Notes under the pieces: generated by a model
The model's input: only the letters and a program-made list of their open reading frames with translations
What the model was told of the DNA's origin: nothing
The model's database searches: none
From: Campylobacter concisus
Lineage (GTDB): Bacteria > Campylobacterota > Campylobacteria > Campylobacterales > Campylobacteraceae
Direction of reading: 5' to 3'
NCBI RefSeq assembly: GCF_015229955.1
Contig: NZ_JAAKYZ010000001.1
Span: 620,001 to 684,000 of the forward strand
DNA: 64,000 nucleotides
Part shown: one piece after another, positions 36,693-45,383 of the stretch
How positions within the stretch are numbered: position 1 is the first letter of the stretch
Layout: the number at the start of each line of letters is the position of its first letter
Program-made: the position numbers and the translations under genes

Positions 36693-37561
36693 CTTATCAC
36701 TGCCTCATCTTTGCCTGAAACTGTGGCCTGTAAAATTTTATTATCTTTTGTTCTTATCTTTATCATATCACCTAAATTTCCATCCTCAAGTGCCTTTACT
36801 TCAGCTATTATCTTAACGCCATCCTCGCTCAAAACTGCATTTAACATTTGACCTTTTTTTACTAAATTTATGGCGTTAAACTGACGCTTGGTTAAAATTT
36901 CACCGCTTTTTATCTGCACTTTTGTTATAAGAGCTAAGCTGTTTGAGTTAGAAAGTGCATCTTTTGGCCATTTGCCAAACTCAATCATCGTTGGCTGATA
37001 GTCAAGTAGGCTTAAAATATGGTTTGTATTCATTGAATTTATTGCTATGAAGGCTGGCATCTTAGCGTTAAAGCTAAATTTAAAATAGATACTTTTTAGA
37101 CTCAGATCAATATCCTCAAATGAAGCTCTAAATGTACCTTTTTGACTATTTTGATCACCTAAAAAGATATTTTTTAGGACGAGCTCTTTGAAATTTGCTG
37201 GAAGCTTATTTTGTGGACTGATGCTAAGATCGCTTATACTGATACCAGGATATTCATCGCTAATTGATCTTAAAAATTGCATTTGAATCTCATCCATAAT
37301 AGAGCAGTTTTTCACAAAAGCAACGCTTCCACCGCTTTTATCTTTATATGTTTTAAAATTTGCTGTTAGAATTTCATATAGTCTTTTGCTATCTATCTTG
37401 GCAGCCCTTTTGCCCTCTAAGTTTAAAATTTCATTGTCTTCGCCTTCAAAGCCAAAAGTACTAAGTGAAATTTGATCATTTAGAACGCAATACATCGGAT
37501 AGATGTTGACTTCATTTGCAAAAAGTTTTGTGGAAAATAAAAAAATGAGTATAAAAAAGAT
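36689..37561 (-). CDS. flgA: Flagellar P-ring chaperone FlgA, start codon unclear
   Basis: Periplasmic chaperone for the P ring. The C-terminal SAF-type domain is clear (VQIKSGEILTKRQFNAINLVKKGQM, then GNLGDMIKIRT), and a hydrophobic export segment (FFILIFLFSTKLFA) stands directly behind tRNA-Gly. No ATG, GTG or TTG exists in this frame between the tRNA and codon 37495, which lies past the signal peptide. The only upstream in-frame ATG (37675) would read through the whole tRNA and lies between the -35 and -10 of the tRNA promoter. Possible starts are ATC 37561 (used here), ATA 37552 or ATT 37546. The function is firm, the start is not. Confidence 0.8.
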   Translation of the reverse strand: MFFILIFLFSTKLFANEVNIYPMYCVLNDQISLSTFGFEGEDNEILNLEGKRAAKIDSKRLYEILTANFKTYKDKSGGSVAFVKNCSIMDEIQMQFLRSISDEYPGISISDLSISPQNKLPANFKELVLKNIFLGDQNSQKGTFRASFEDIDLSLKSIYFKFSFNAKMPAFIAINSMNTNHILSLLDYQPTMIEFGKWPKDALSNSNSLALITKVQIKSGEILTKRQFNAINLVKKGQMLNAVLSEDGVKIIAEVKALEDGNLGDMIKIRTKDNKILQATVSGKDEAVIR

Positions 37562-37635
37562 GGAGCGGGAAACGAGATTCGAACTCGCGACCCCAACCTT
37601 GGCAAGGTTGTGCTCTACCCCTGAGCTATTCCCGC
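37561..37635 (-). tRNA. tRNA-Gly (GCC)
   Basis: The reverse complement begins GCGGGAATAGCTCAG and ends TTCCCGCTCCA. The 7-bp acceptor stem, D-arm (GCTCAGGGGTAGAGC), anticodon stem/loop with TTGCCAA (anticodon GCC), and T-arm (GCGAGTTCGAATCTCGT) all fold normally. CCA is encoded. It is transcribed before flgA with no spacer, from its own promoter. Confidence 0.97.
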
Positions 37636-37653
37636 AGTTAAAATGAAGTCCGC

Positions 37654-37682
37654 ATTCTATCAGATTGTTTTTCATTTGTCAA
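37654..37682 (-). promoter_or_regulatory. Strong sigma-70 promoter for tRNA-Gly and flgA operon
   Basis: On the minus strand TTGACA (37682-37677), 17 bases, then TAGAAT (37659-37654). The expected start is near 37647, about 12 bases before the tRNA. It is the best promoter match in the window and begins 5 bases after the moeA stop. Confidence 0.85.
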
Positions 37683-37686
37683 GATT

Positions 37687-38847
37687 TTATGGAAGTTTTA
37701 TAAGAGAAATTTCACTATTTTGCAAAATTTCGCTTTGATCTGGGCTAGTTAAAAACATAAAAGTGCTTTTTAAAATATGATCTATCATGCCAGAGCCGTA
37801 TTTTCCACCATTTGTTGCTATAAATTTATCATTTTCAATATTTCCAAAAATGGCATTGATCCTACCTGATTTTACCTTTAAATTTTGCGCATTTGTAGCA
37901 TTTTGTATCACAAAGCAATCCTCTTTTAAAAGAGGCAAAACAAGCATCATCATGCAAACATAAGCTGCTATTGGATTTCCAGGAAGGACAAAAATAAGTT
38001 TGCCATCTTTTTCATAAGCCTTGCAAGGTTTGCCAGGTCTTATATCAATATGTGAAAAAATTTCATTGTATCCAAGCTCGCTTAGAGCCATTTTCATAAA
38101 GTCAGCCTCACCAGCGCTTGCTCCGCCAGAGCAGATAACGATGTCGTAGTTTACGGCATTTAAAAACGCCTGCTTTACAGCATCTAAATTATCTTTTATG
38201 ATGCCAAGATATGAGCTATCTTGCCCAATAGAACTTAAAAGTGCAGCGATGCCAAAGGCATTTGCATTGTAAATTTCATCCTCGCTCGCTCTTTGCCAAG
38301 GCTCGATGATCTCGTTTCCACTTGAATAAATTCCAATGCTAGGCTGTTTTTTTACATTTATAAAACTTATGCCCTGTGCTGCTAGCATCATTATGCCTCT
38401 AGTGTTTAAGACCTCGCCACTTTTTAGCAAAATTTCACCAATCTTTACCTCTTCACCTTTAAAGCGATACCCATCACCTTTTTTAAGATTATTTGGTACT
38501 TTTATAAAATTTCCATCAACTACACAATCTTCAATCTTTATGATTGTGTCAGCACCCTTTGGCATCTTCGCACCAGTCATTATCTTAACGCACTCATTTT
38601 TGCCAATGCTTAGCTGCTCTTTATCGCCTGCAAAGGCACTTGCAACTATTTTATATGACTTATCTTTATCTTCAAATTTCACAGCAAAGCCATCAAGCGC
38701 AGAGTTATCAAAACATGGCAAGTCTTTTACTGCCACTACATCATTTGCCAATGTTTTACCAAGAGCCATATTGATAGGCAAAATTTCACTATCTATTTTT
38801 AATTTAAATTTAGATTTAAGCGCATCTAATGCATCATTTAGCAGCAT
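37687..38847 (-). CDS. moeA: Molybdopterin molybdenumtransferase MoeA
   Basis: Inserts molybdate into adenylated molybdopterin (386 residues). Domain III has GGASAGEADFM near 240-250 and RPGKPCKAY, followed by FVLPGNPIAAYVC. Domain I has FDNSALDGFAVK near 45-56 and TGAKMPKGADTII. It works after MogA, encoded at 26079. It is 2 bp downstream of murA and runs into the tRNA-Gly promoter. Confidence 0.94.
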   Translation of the reverse strand: MLLNDALDALKSKFKLKIDSEILPINMALGKTLANDVVAVKDLPCFDNSALDGFAVKFEDKDKSYKIVASAFAGDKEQLSIGKNECVKIMTGAKMPKGADTIIKIEDCVVDGNFIKVPNNLKKGDGYRFKGEEVKIGEILLKSGEVLNTRGIMMLAAQGISFINVKKQPSIGIYSSGNEIIEPWQRASEDEIYNANAFGIAALLSSIGQDSSYLGIIKDNLDAVKQAFLNAVNYDIVICSGGASAGEADFMKMALSELGYNEIFSHIDIRPGKPCKAYEKDGKLIFVLPGNPIAAYVCMMMLVLPLLKEDCFVIQNATNAQNLKVKSGRINAIFGNIENDKFIATNGGKYGSGMIDHILKSTFMFLTSPDQSEILQNSEISLIKLP

Positions 38848-38849
38848 TT

Positions 38850-40118
38850 TTACTCCTCAAGCCTAGTAATATTTGCACCAAGGCCTTGAAATTTCTCTTC
38901 TAAATTTTCATATCCTCTATCAAGGTGATAAATTCTATGTACCAAGCTTTCGCCATTTGCTATAAGAGCAGCTAGTATCAGTGCTGAGCTAGCTCTAAGA
39001 TCTGTCGCCATCACATCGGCTGCATTTAGCTTAGCTGGTGCATAAACGCTTGCGATATGCCCATTTAATTTAATGTCTGCTCCCATTCTAGCCAGCTCAC
39101 TAACATGCATAAAGCGGTTTTCAAAAAGTCTCTCATCTATCGTGCTAACGCCATTTGCCGCAAGGCAAAGCGCCATAAATTGAGCTTGCATATCTGTTGG
39201 AAAGCCCGGATACTCAGTGGTTCTTATCTCTACTGGTTTTATCTCTTTTGCTGGCAATATCGTGATCTTATCACCGTCTACTTTGATACCAAAGCCCATC
39301 TCTTCAAATTTATTTAAAATAGCCGTCATATGGGATGCATTTGCCTTTGTGACTGAAATTTTGCTATTTGTTATAGCTCCAGCACAAAGGTATGTGCCAG
39401 CTTCTATCCTATCAGGGATGACCTCGATATCGCAAATTTCAAGCAATTTTTGGCCGCTTCCAGTTATCTTTAGTTCACTTGTGCCGATGCCTTCTATTTT
39501 AACGCCACTCTTAGCCAAAATTTCACAAATTTGCACCACTTCAGGCTCAAGCGCTACGTTAAAAAGCTCTGTTGTACCGTGCGCTAGAGCTGCAGCCATG
39601 ATGATATTTTCGCTGCCAGTTACGGTGATCTTATCAAAAACAATCTTTGCGCCTTTTAGGCCATTTGGTGCTGTTGCGACGACGTAGCCTTGCTTTATTT
39701 CGATATTTGCTCCCATTTTTTCAAGCGCATTTAGATGCAGATCGATAGGTCTTTGTCCGATCGCACATCCTCCAGGTAGGCTCACTTCACAGTGGCCAAA
39801 ACGTGCAAGAAGCGGTCCAAGAGTTAAGATTGATGCTCTCATCTTTCTAACGATATCATAATTTGCAGTCGTCGAGCTTACACCACTTGTATCTATGCTT
39901 AGTGAATTTTTATCTTTAAATTCACACTTTGCTCCTAGGTTGGTTAGCAGTTGACAAAGCGTTTTTATATCAGCGACATTTGGGATATTTGTTAAATTTA
40001 CACTTTTTTTTGCAAGTAAGGTTAGGGCGATGATCGGTAGAGCAGCATTTTTGGCACCGCTTATTTTTACTTCGCCACTTAATTTGGCATTTCCTTTTAT
40101 CTTTAAATAGTGCATCAT
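38850..40118 (-). CDS. murA: UDP-N-acetylglucosamine 1-carboxyvinyltransferase MurA
   Basis: First committed step of peptidoglycan synthesis (422 residues). The catalytic Cys is in [15 protein letters not shown] near 115-129, so the enzyme should be fosfomycin-sensitive in principle. [12 protein letters not shown] is at the N-terminus, and [14 protein letters not shown] is near 300. Two successive ATG codons (40118, 40115) compete as start behind AAGGCA. Standard length. Confidence 0.95.
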   Translation of the reverse strand: MMHYLKIKGNAKLSGEVKISGAKNAALPIIALTLLAKKSVNLTNIPNVADIKTLCQLLTNLGAKCEFKDKNSLSIDTSGVSSTTANYDIVRKMRASILTLGPLLARFGHCEVSLPGGCAIGQRPIDLHLNALEKMGANIEIKQGYVVATAPNGLKGAKIVFDKITVTGSENIIMAAALAHGTTELFNVALEPEVVQICEILAKSGVKIEGIGTSELKITGSGQKLLEICDIEVIPDRIEAGTYLCAGAITNSKISVTKANASHMTAILNKFEEMGFGIKVDGDKITILPAKEIKPVEIRTTEYPGFPTDMQAQFMALCLAANGVSTIDERLFENRFMHVSELARMGADIKLNGHIASVYAPAKLNAADVMATDLRASSALILAALIANGESLVHRIYHLDRGYENLEEKFQGLGANITRLEE

Positions 40119-40155
40119 TGTTTTTTTGCCTTAAGAAAATATGTTTTTTGCCGAT

Positions 40156-40161
40156 ATTATA
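40156..40161 (-). promoter_or_regulatory. -10 element for murA-moeA
   Basis: On the minus strand CAATATAATATC carries TATAAT 38 bases before the murA start. The upstream region is T-rich, but no good -35 is seen. Confidence 0.45.
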
Positions 40162-40258
40162 TTGCTTTTTAACTTAGAATAAAGAAAGCAAAGCACTATT
40201 TCCGGTTCATTTACGTTTAAAAGTTAAAATTGCAAACACTAAAATTTTGGATATAAAT

Positions 40259-40939
40259 ATGTCAAATTTAATAAATAAAAAAATCTTTTTTATATTTAGC
40301 ATTATATTTTTTACAGGTTGTTCTTTTACCTCTAATCAACCGACAACTCCGCAAAATGAAACAAATCAAACCGTAACTTCAAGCGTTGATTTTAGCGAGC
40401 AAATGATTGGTGAAATCATAGATGAAGATAATGATAGAGAAGATAAAAAATTTGGTTCTTTTTTTAAAAAATACCTAAATACAAGAGCTGGCGGCGATTG
40501 TTCAGGATTTGTTTCTATCGTAAATGCAAAGTATCAAAATATGTATTTTGATGAAAAGACAATAAATCGCTACTACGATAATGGCGGTAGAAAGTCAAAA
40601 GCGATCTATAATTTTTATGAAAGTAAGAATTTAATTACTCATAAAAATCCAAAAATAGGTGATCTTGTATTTTTCTCAAATACTCTTGGAAAGGGTGTTC
40701 AAAAAAATAAAGATAAGAAAAATATCACTCATGTTGGCATAGTTACGGCTGTGCTTGGCGATGAGACAGTAAAATTTATACATAATTCTGGCGGAAAGAT
40801 AATTCATAGCTATATGAATCTAAAACAAAAAAATGTGCATCTAAAAGGAAATCAAGAGATAAATAGCTACCTTGTAAGATGTTCAAACTCAAGTTGCTTG
40901 GCAGCAAATAGATTTGCTGGATATGGCAAAGCAAAATAA
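40259..40939 (+). CDS. NlpC/P60-family lipoprotein (putative cell-wall peptidase)
   Basis: Predicted lipoprotein of 226 residues. ATG 40259 behind TTGGA is preferred over TTG 40247. The signal peptide (INKKIFFIFSIIFFTGC) has a lipobox ending in Cys. A Ser/Thr/Asn-rich linker follows. The NlpC/P60 triad is suggested by GGDCSGFVSI (Cys), THVGIV (His), and the downstream HNSGGKI histidine. It likely cleaves D-Glu to mDAP bonds in peptidoglycan, but specificity is inferred. It is divergent from murA. Confidence 0.78.
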   Translation: MSNLINKKIFFIFSIIFFTGCSFTSNQPTTPQNETNQTVTSSVDFSEQMIGEIIDEDNDREDKKFGSFFKKYLNTRAGGDCSGFVSIVNAKYQNMYFDEKTINRYYDNGGRKSKAIYNFYESKNLITHKNPKIGDLVFFSNTLGKGVQKNKDKKNITHVGIVTAVLGDETVKFIHNSGGKIIHSYMNLKQKNVHLKGNQEINSYLVRCSNSSCLAANRFAGYGKAK

Positions 40940-41047
40940 ATCAGAAATTTTTACTAAAAACCTTTTAAAACAAATACTAGGCTCAAATTTTAAGCATTAT
41001 TTATATAAATTTACACTTGTAAATGCAGATTTAAATAAAGAGAAAAT

Positions 41048-41857
41048 ATGAATTTTTTTGATGAAATTTGGGGAATTTTAAATGAAGGCGAGATTGGGCT
41101 TAAATTTTTAAAATTTGAGCTATTTTATGAGAAATTTAAACGAGATTTTAATATAAATTTTTGTGAAAGCTCTAAACCAAATGAGCTAATAACGCCAAGC
41201 TATGCAAAATTTTGTGAAGTAGTTAGCATGAAAGAGCTAAACAAAAGAATAAAGCCAAAGGATAAAAATTTAAATTTTATCCATTCGGTAGCTCATATTG
41301 AATTTAGTGCTATTGACATCGCGCTTGATGCTTGTTATAGATTTAGAAATTTGCCAAGAGAATTTTATGAAGACTGGCTAGAAGTGGCTGAAGATGAGAT
41401 CAGGCACTTTTGCATGATAGAAAATTTACTCTTAAAACAAGGCGGTAGATACGGCGAGCTAAGTGTGCATGATGGGCTTTTTATCGCACTTCAAAAGACT
41501 TCAGATAGTCTAACTAGCCGTATGGCGCTACTGCCAAGATATATGGAGGCAAACGGCCTTGATGCAAACGCTCATATTATAAAAAGGCTTGAAGGTGAGG
41601 GCGGAAATGAAGAGCTCATTGAGTGTCTAAAAGTCATATTAAAAGAGGAAGTTTCTCACGTTTATAAGGGCGATAAGTGGTTTAAATTTGCCTGTAAAAA
41701 AGAGGGCATTGACGAAAATAGCTACTTTGGCATTATCTTAAGTTTATATCCAAATTCATTTAAAAATGTTAGAGAGATCAATGAGCAAGATCGCTTAAAA
41801 GCTGGATTTAGCAAAGAAGAGCTTTGCTTGATAAAGAATTTCTCAAAGGAGAGATAG
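41048..41857 (+). CDS. DUF455 ferritin-like protein
   Basis: Helical protein of 269 residues. The family signature HIEFSAIDIALDACYRF near 84-100 and the second metal-like motif WLEVAEDEIRHFCMIE near 111-126 give E/H ligands for a di-iron-like four-helix bundle. A third EEVSHVYKGDKWF motif is near 198-210. Function is not established for this family. It starts behind AAAGAGAAAAT. Its stop shares a base with the next start. Confidence 0.8.
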   Translation: MNFFDEIWGILNEGEIGLKFLKFELFYEKFKRDFNINFCESSKPNELITPSYAKFCEVVSMKELNKRIKPKDKNLNFIHSVAHIEFSAIDIALDACYRFRNLPREFYEDWLEVAEDEIRHFCMIENLLLKQGGRYGELSVHDGLFIALQKTSDSLTSRMALLPRYMEANGLDANAHIIKRLEGEGGNEELIECLKVILKEEVSHVYKGDKWFKFACKKEGIDENSYFGIILSLYPNSFKNVREINEQDRLKAGFSKEELCLIKNFSKER

Positions 41858-42351
41858 TGAGTAAAATTTATTTCATAAGACATTCAAAAGCGGTTGATGA
41901 GAATAAGGACGGAGCTAAAGATGCCTTAAGGGAGCTTAGTCAAAAAGGCAAAGAAGACGCTAAATTTATGGCAAATAGACTAAAAATGTATGATGTGATG
42001 CCAGGAGCCATCTTTTCAAGCAGTGCTAAAAGGTGCGAGCAAACGGCAAAGATTATCACTAAAACTTTAAAATTTAAAGAAGAGACCAGTCTTATAGATG
42101 AACTTTATGATATAAGCTTTGAAGATCTTTTAAAATTTGTCAAAAATATAGATGAGAGTTTGGATGAAATTTTTATCATCACGCACAATCCAAGCATAAC
42201 TGAAATTTGCGAGTATTTAAGCGATTCATCAATAGACAATATCCCAACTTCTGGAATATTTTGTGTTGAGTTTGGATGTAATTTTAGTGAGTTAAAAGAG
42301 GGTGGTGCAAAAGCGTTATTTTTTGACCACCCCAAAAAACATCAAAGATAA
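41857..42351 (+). CDS. SixA-like phosphohistidine phosphatase
   Basis: Histidine phosphatase superfamily protein (164 residues). GTG 41857 behind AAAGGAGAGATA gives the N-terminus SKIYFIRHSKA with the catalytic RHS motif. SSSAKRCEQTAKI is the second active-site region, and ITHNPSI carries the other His. The small SixA size suggests dephosphorylation of phosphohistidine proteins, but substrates are unknown. It forms a two-gene unit with the DUF455 gene. Confidence 0.8.
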   Translation: MSKIYFIRHSKAVDENKDGAKDALRELSQKGKEDAKFMANRLKMYDVMPGAIFSSSAKRCEQTAKIITKTLKFKEETSLIDELYDISFEDLLKFVKNIDESLDEIFIITHNPSITEICEYLSDSSIDNIPTSGIFCVEFGCNFSELKEGGAKALFFDHPKKHQR

Positions 42352-42360
42352 TTTAACACT

Positions 42361-43620
42361 TTAGTTTTTATCTTTAAAAATTTCGTTATATGAAGTAAAA
42401 ATTTGCTCGCTTAGATCTTCTATTTTCTTAGACTTATCAACAAAATAATTCAAATTTTGTTCGTTGTAGCCAGAGGCTGACTTCTCGAGCAAGAGTTTGA
42501 TTTCATTATTTAGCGACGATGTAAGCTCTTTTGACTTATCAAAATTTTTATTTTGCTTGTGTTCGCTTATACTCTCGTTCTCATACCAATCTAGCAGACT
42601 TTGCGCTAAATCACGTATTTCCTCGCTGTATCCTTGTTCGTTTATAAGATCAGAGTACACTTTGGTTTTGTAAGCGATTTGCGAAATTTTTGCGATTATA
42701 GCAAAGGTTTTATTTTCGACATATTTTGATGTTTGAGCAGTATTTTGTGCGTTTGCATTAAACTCGCTCAATACCTTTTTGAAATTTTCTACATTTTGTG
42801 TTGTTAGCTTAGAAATTCCATCGATTTTTTTAGAATTTTCATCGATATCATTTACCTCTTGCTGAAGTGTTTTTATATTGACCTCTATATCGCTTGCGGC
42901 TTTTTGTGTGTTTTCAGCTAGCTTTCTTACCTCATCAGCGACTACCGCAAAACCACGTCCGTGCTCTCCTGCGCGGGCAGCTTCAATGGCGGCATTAAGG
43001 GCAAGCAGATTTGTTTGATCGGCAATATCTTTTATTAAATTTAAAACAGAGCTTATTTCAGAAGCCCTAGTGTTTAGCATACCAGTAGCATTTGAGCAGC
43101 TTTGTACTAGACCATCAAGCTCTCCCATGTTTTGACTAAGTTCGACGATGTTTGACATATTTTCTCTTGCTATTTGTGCAGTTTGTCTAGCATCTGTTGC
43201 CGTCTGGCTTAAATTTTTGATACTTTCATTTAGATCATCTCTTACATAATTTATACCATTTATGCCGTTTCCAAGTTTGTAAAGCTCGCTTGATAGAAGA
43301 CCTCTAACCTTGCTTTTTTGGCCGTCTTTTATGCCTGTGACACCCTTGCTCATAGATATGGCATTTCGTTTAAATAAACCCCTAAACCCTTCTACAAATA
43401 TATTTCTATATGTTTTCGAGTTTTGTGCAGCTTGGACTGAGGTTGAAATTTCACGTTGAAGCGCCTCAACTTGATCTAATAAATCATTTATGCCAAGGGC
43501 GACTTCATACATCTCGTCCTTTTCTCCAACATTTACAATGCGAGGCTCTAGTATGCCATTGCTTGCCGATTTGACAACACTTAAAATCTCATTTATTGCA
43601 TTTGATTTTTTCTTAAACAT
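42361..43620 (-). CDS. Soluble methyl-accepting chemotaxis protein with CZB-like C-terminus
   Basis: MCP of 419 residues with no TM segment visible. The signalling hairpin ([39 protein letters not shown]) is near residues 200-240. Residues ~306-370 resemble a CZB domain ([15 protein letters not shown], then LLDWYENE), but the first zinc His is Q314 and the second half lacks the usual His. The N-terminal region is coiled without a known sensor domain. It lies 2 bp after the PAS gene, like CetA-CetB pairs, but C. jejuni CetA is membrane-bound. Confidence 0.82.
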   Translation of the reverse strand: MFKKKSNAINEILSVVKSASNGILEPRIVNVGEKDEMYEVALGINDLLDQVEALQREISTSVQAAQNSKTYRNIFVEGFRGLFKRNAISMSKGVTGIKDGQKSKVRGLLSSELYKLGNGINGINYVRDDLNESIKNLSQTATDARQTAQIARENMSNIVELSQNMGELDGLVQSCSNATGMLNTRASEISSVLNLIKDIADQTNLLALNAAIEAARAGEHGRGFAVVADEVRKLAENTQKAASDIEVNIKTLQQEVNDIDENSKKIDGISKLTTQNVENFKKVLSEFNANAQNTAQTSKYVENKTFAIIAKISQIAYKTKVYSDLINEQGYSEEIRDLAQSLLDWYENESISEHKQNKNFDKSKELTSSLNNEIKLLLEKSASGYNEQNLNYFVDKSKKIEDLSEQIFTSYNEIFKDKN

Positions 43621-43622
43621 AT

Positions 43623-44123
43623 CTAGAACCTTTGCAAGTTGTTTATAAATTCATCATAGCTTGTTGATTTTTCTTCCAAAAATTTAAATAAATATTTTTT
43701 AGATGCTTCAATACCGCCATCTCGTTCTAGCTCAAGTAATTTTGCATAAAGTGGTTTTATGATCTCTATTGCTTTTGCATTTGGCTTACGTCTAACAGAA
43801 TAGTATCCAACGATATTATCTTGCTGATCAAGCGAGGCTGTGATATTGCCAAATACCCAGTAAAATCCACCATTGAGAGTTTTATTTTTAATAAAGGCAA
43901 AAATTTCCTCTTTATTTTGTATGCGTTCCCAAAGTAGCTTGAAAATAACTCTTGGCATATCAGTGTGTCTTATTATATTGTGCGGTTTTCCCAAGAGATC
44001 ACCTTGTTTTACTCCTACGATATTTAAAAAAGGCTCGTTGCAATAAGTGATCCTTCCTTTTGTATCCGTTTTTGAAACTAAAAATGCGTTCTCATCAACG
44101 CCATATTCTCTTTCTATAGGCAT
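43623..44123 (-). CDS. Aer/CetB-type PAS energy-taxis sensor
   Basis: Single PAS domain protein of 166 residues. The Aer-like motif [27 protein letters not shown] near 46-58, and FYWVFGNIT are typical of FAD-binding Aer/CetB PAS domains. A helical tail (115-166) follows. It likely senses redox or respiratory state and signals through the adjacent MCP. It lies 21 bp downstream of the pilus platform gene in the same direction. Confidence 0.82.
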   Translation of the reverse strand: MPIEREYGVDENAFLVSKTDTKGRITYCNEPFLNIVGVKQGDLLGKPHNIIRHTDMPRVIFKLLWERIQNKEEIFAFIKNKTLNGGFYWVFGNITASLDQQDNIVGYYSVRRKPNAKAIEIIKPLYAKLLELERDGGIEASKKYLFKFLEEKSTSYDEFINNLQRF

Positions 44124-44144
44124 TTTACTCCTTTAAATGTTGAT

Positions 44145-45383
44145 TTAATTTTTAACAGCTTTTGCCATATCCCACATTGGCATAAATATACCAAGGGCGA
44201 GCAAAAGCACCATAGCTGCGATAAATATTAGTAGTATCGGCTCAATATAGTTTGAAATATTATCAATAATATCATTAAATTTCACTCTATAATAATCAGT
44301 AACTTTTTGTGTCATGTCATCTAAGCTACCACTTTGTTCGCCAGCACCTATCATTTGTATAAGCATGCCCTCATAAAGTCCAGTTTGCCTAAAGGCCTCG
44401 GTTAAGCTTATGCCACGGCCAACCAGTACTTTTACAGCAGTTAGCTTATTTCTTATATCTTGATTTGAAACAGTTACAACGGCAGTATCTAGCGCATCAG
44501 CGATAGGAAGTCCCGCGCGAACAAGCTCTGTAAAGATTAGATTAAATCTACTCATATTTGCAAAAAATATTATCTTGCCCACAAGATAGACTTTTAGTAG
44601 ATATTTATCGACCTTATCCCTAAAATTTTCATCATTTGAATATTGCCTTTTTAGCAAAAAAGCAAATGCAACAAGAATAACTATTATATATATGCCGTAA
44701 TTGCTCATTATGTATTCAATATTTAGTAAAATTTTAGTAGGAAGTGGGAGATCGGCATTAAGCTGGCTAAAAATTTCTCGAAATTGTGGAACAACTGATG
44801 TCATAAGAACAATAAAAGCCAAAATTATAGAGCATATTACGGTTATTGGATACCTTATAGCTTTTTTAAATTTTTGTTGGTTATCCCAGACTTCTTGCAA
44901 GATAGAAGCTAGCTTTGATAATGCATCAGCCATATTACCAGTGCTCTCTCCAAGCCTTACCATAGCGACAGTGACATCGCCTAGCTCTTCTTGAAAATTT
45001 TCTATACTTTGAGTTAAACTTGCACCTTGATTTAGGTCTTCATCTAGCGTTTGAAATATTGTTTTTAGCCTTTTATCCTCAGTAGCATTTGCTGTCTCTT
45101 TTATGCCATCATGTATTGATATACCAGCATTAGTCATAACGCTAAGTTGCCTTATGGTAGCGACTAGAGCTGGAATTTTTACTTTTGAAGAAGAGAATAT
45201 TTTGTTAAATTTTTCTTGCAAGTCCAAAAAATCATTGTTGATACTTGAAACCTGAGTTTCTTTGATCTTTACTATCATGCCTTGAATATTTGCGCGATTT
45301 TTAACATCATTTTTGCTATTGGCCTTTAGGCTCATCTTTTGGCGTTTGCCATCTTTTATATATTCTATTTCGTAAAATTTCAT
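44145..45383 (-). CDS. ctsF: GspF/PilC/MshG-family platform protein (CtsF-like)
   Basis: Inner-membrane platform protein of 412 residues with two T2SSF domains and three TM segments (near 173-195, 225-243, 380-400). Typical motifs are ATIRQLSVMTNAGISIHDGI and the repeat FNLIFTELVRAGLPIADAL. It organises pilin insertion with the ATPase encoded directly upstream (4-base overlap). By position and order it matches CtsF of C. jejuni and MshG of Vibrio. Confidence 0.88.
   Translation of the reverse strand: MKFYEIEYIKDGKRQKMSLKANSKNDVKNRANIQGMIVKIKETQVSSINNDFLDLQEKFNKIFSSSKVKIPALVATIRQLSVMTNAGISIHDGIKETANATEDKRLKTIFQTLDEDLNQGASLTQSIENFQEELGDVTVAMVRLGESTGNMADALSKLASILQEVWDNQQKFKKAIRYPITVICSIILAFIVLMTSVVPQFREIFSQLNADLPLPTKILLNIEYIMSNYGIYIIVILVAFAFLLKRQYSNDENFRDKVDKYLLKVYLVGKIIFFANMSRFNLIFTELVRAGLPIADALDTAVVTVSNQDIRNKLTAVKVLVGRGISLTEAFRQTGLYEGMLIQMIGAGEQSGSLDDMTQKVTDYYRVKFNDIIDNISNYIEPILLIFIAAMVLLLALGIFMPMWDMAKAVKN

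Noticed and set aside
37561..37675. The 329-residue reading of flgA from ATG 37675
   Set aside because: It would translate the tRNA-Gly gene, has no ribosome site, starts upstream of the tRNA promoter's expected start point, and adds 38 residues that do not look like a signal peptide.
42300..42332. Inverted repeat GGGTGGT/ACCACCC in the end of the SixA-like gene as a terminator of the MCP operon
   Set aside because: The loop is about 19 bases and the following T-run is short; the bases also encode the conserved end of the SixA-like protein.
42344..42375. AAAGATAA/TTATCTTT repeat across the convergent stops
   Set aside because: It is purely AT-rich apart from one pair and has a 16-base loop; too weak to call a bidirectional terminator.
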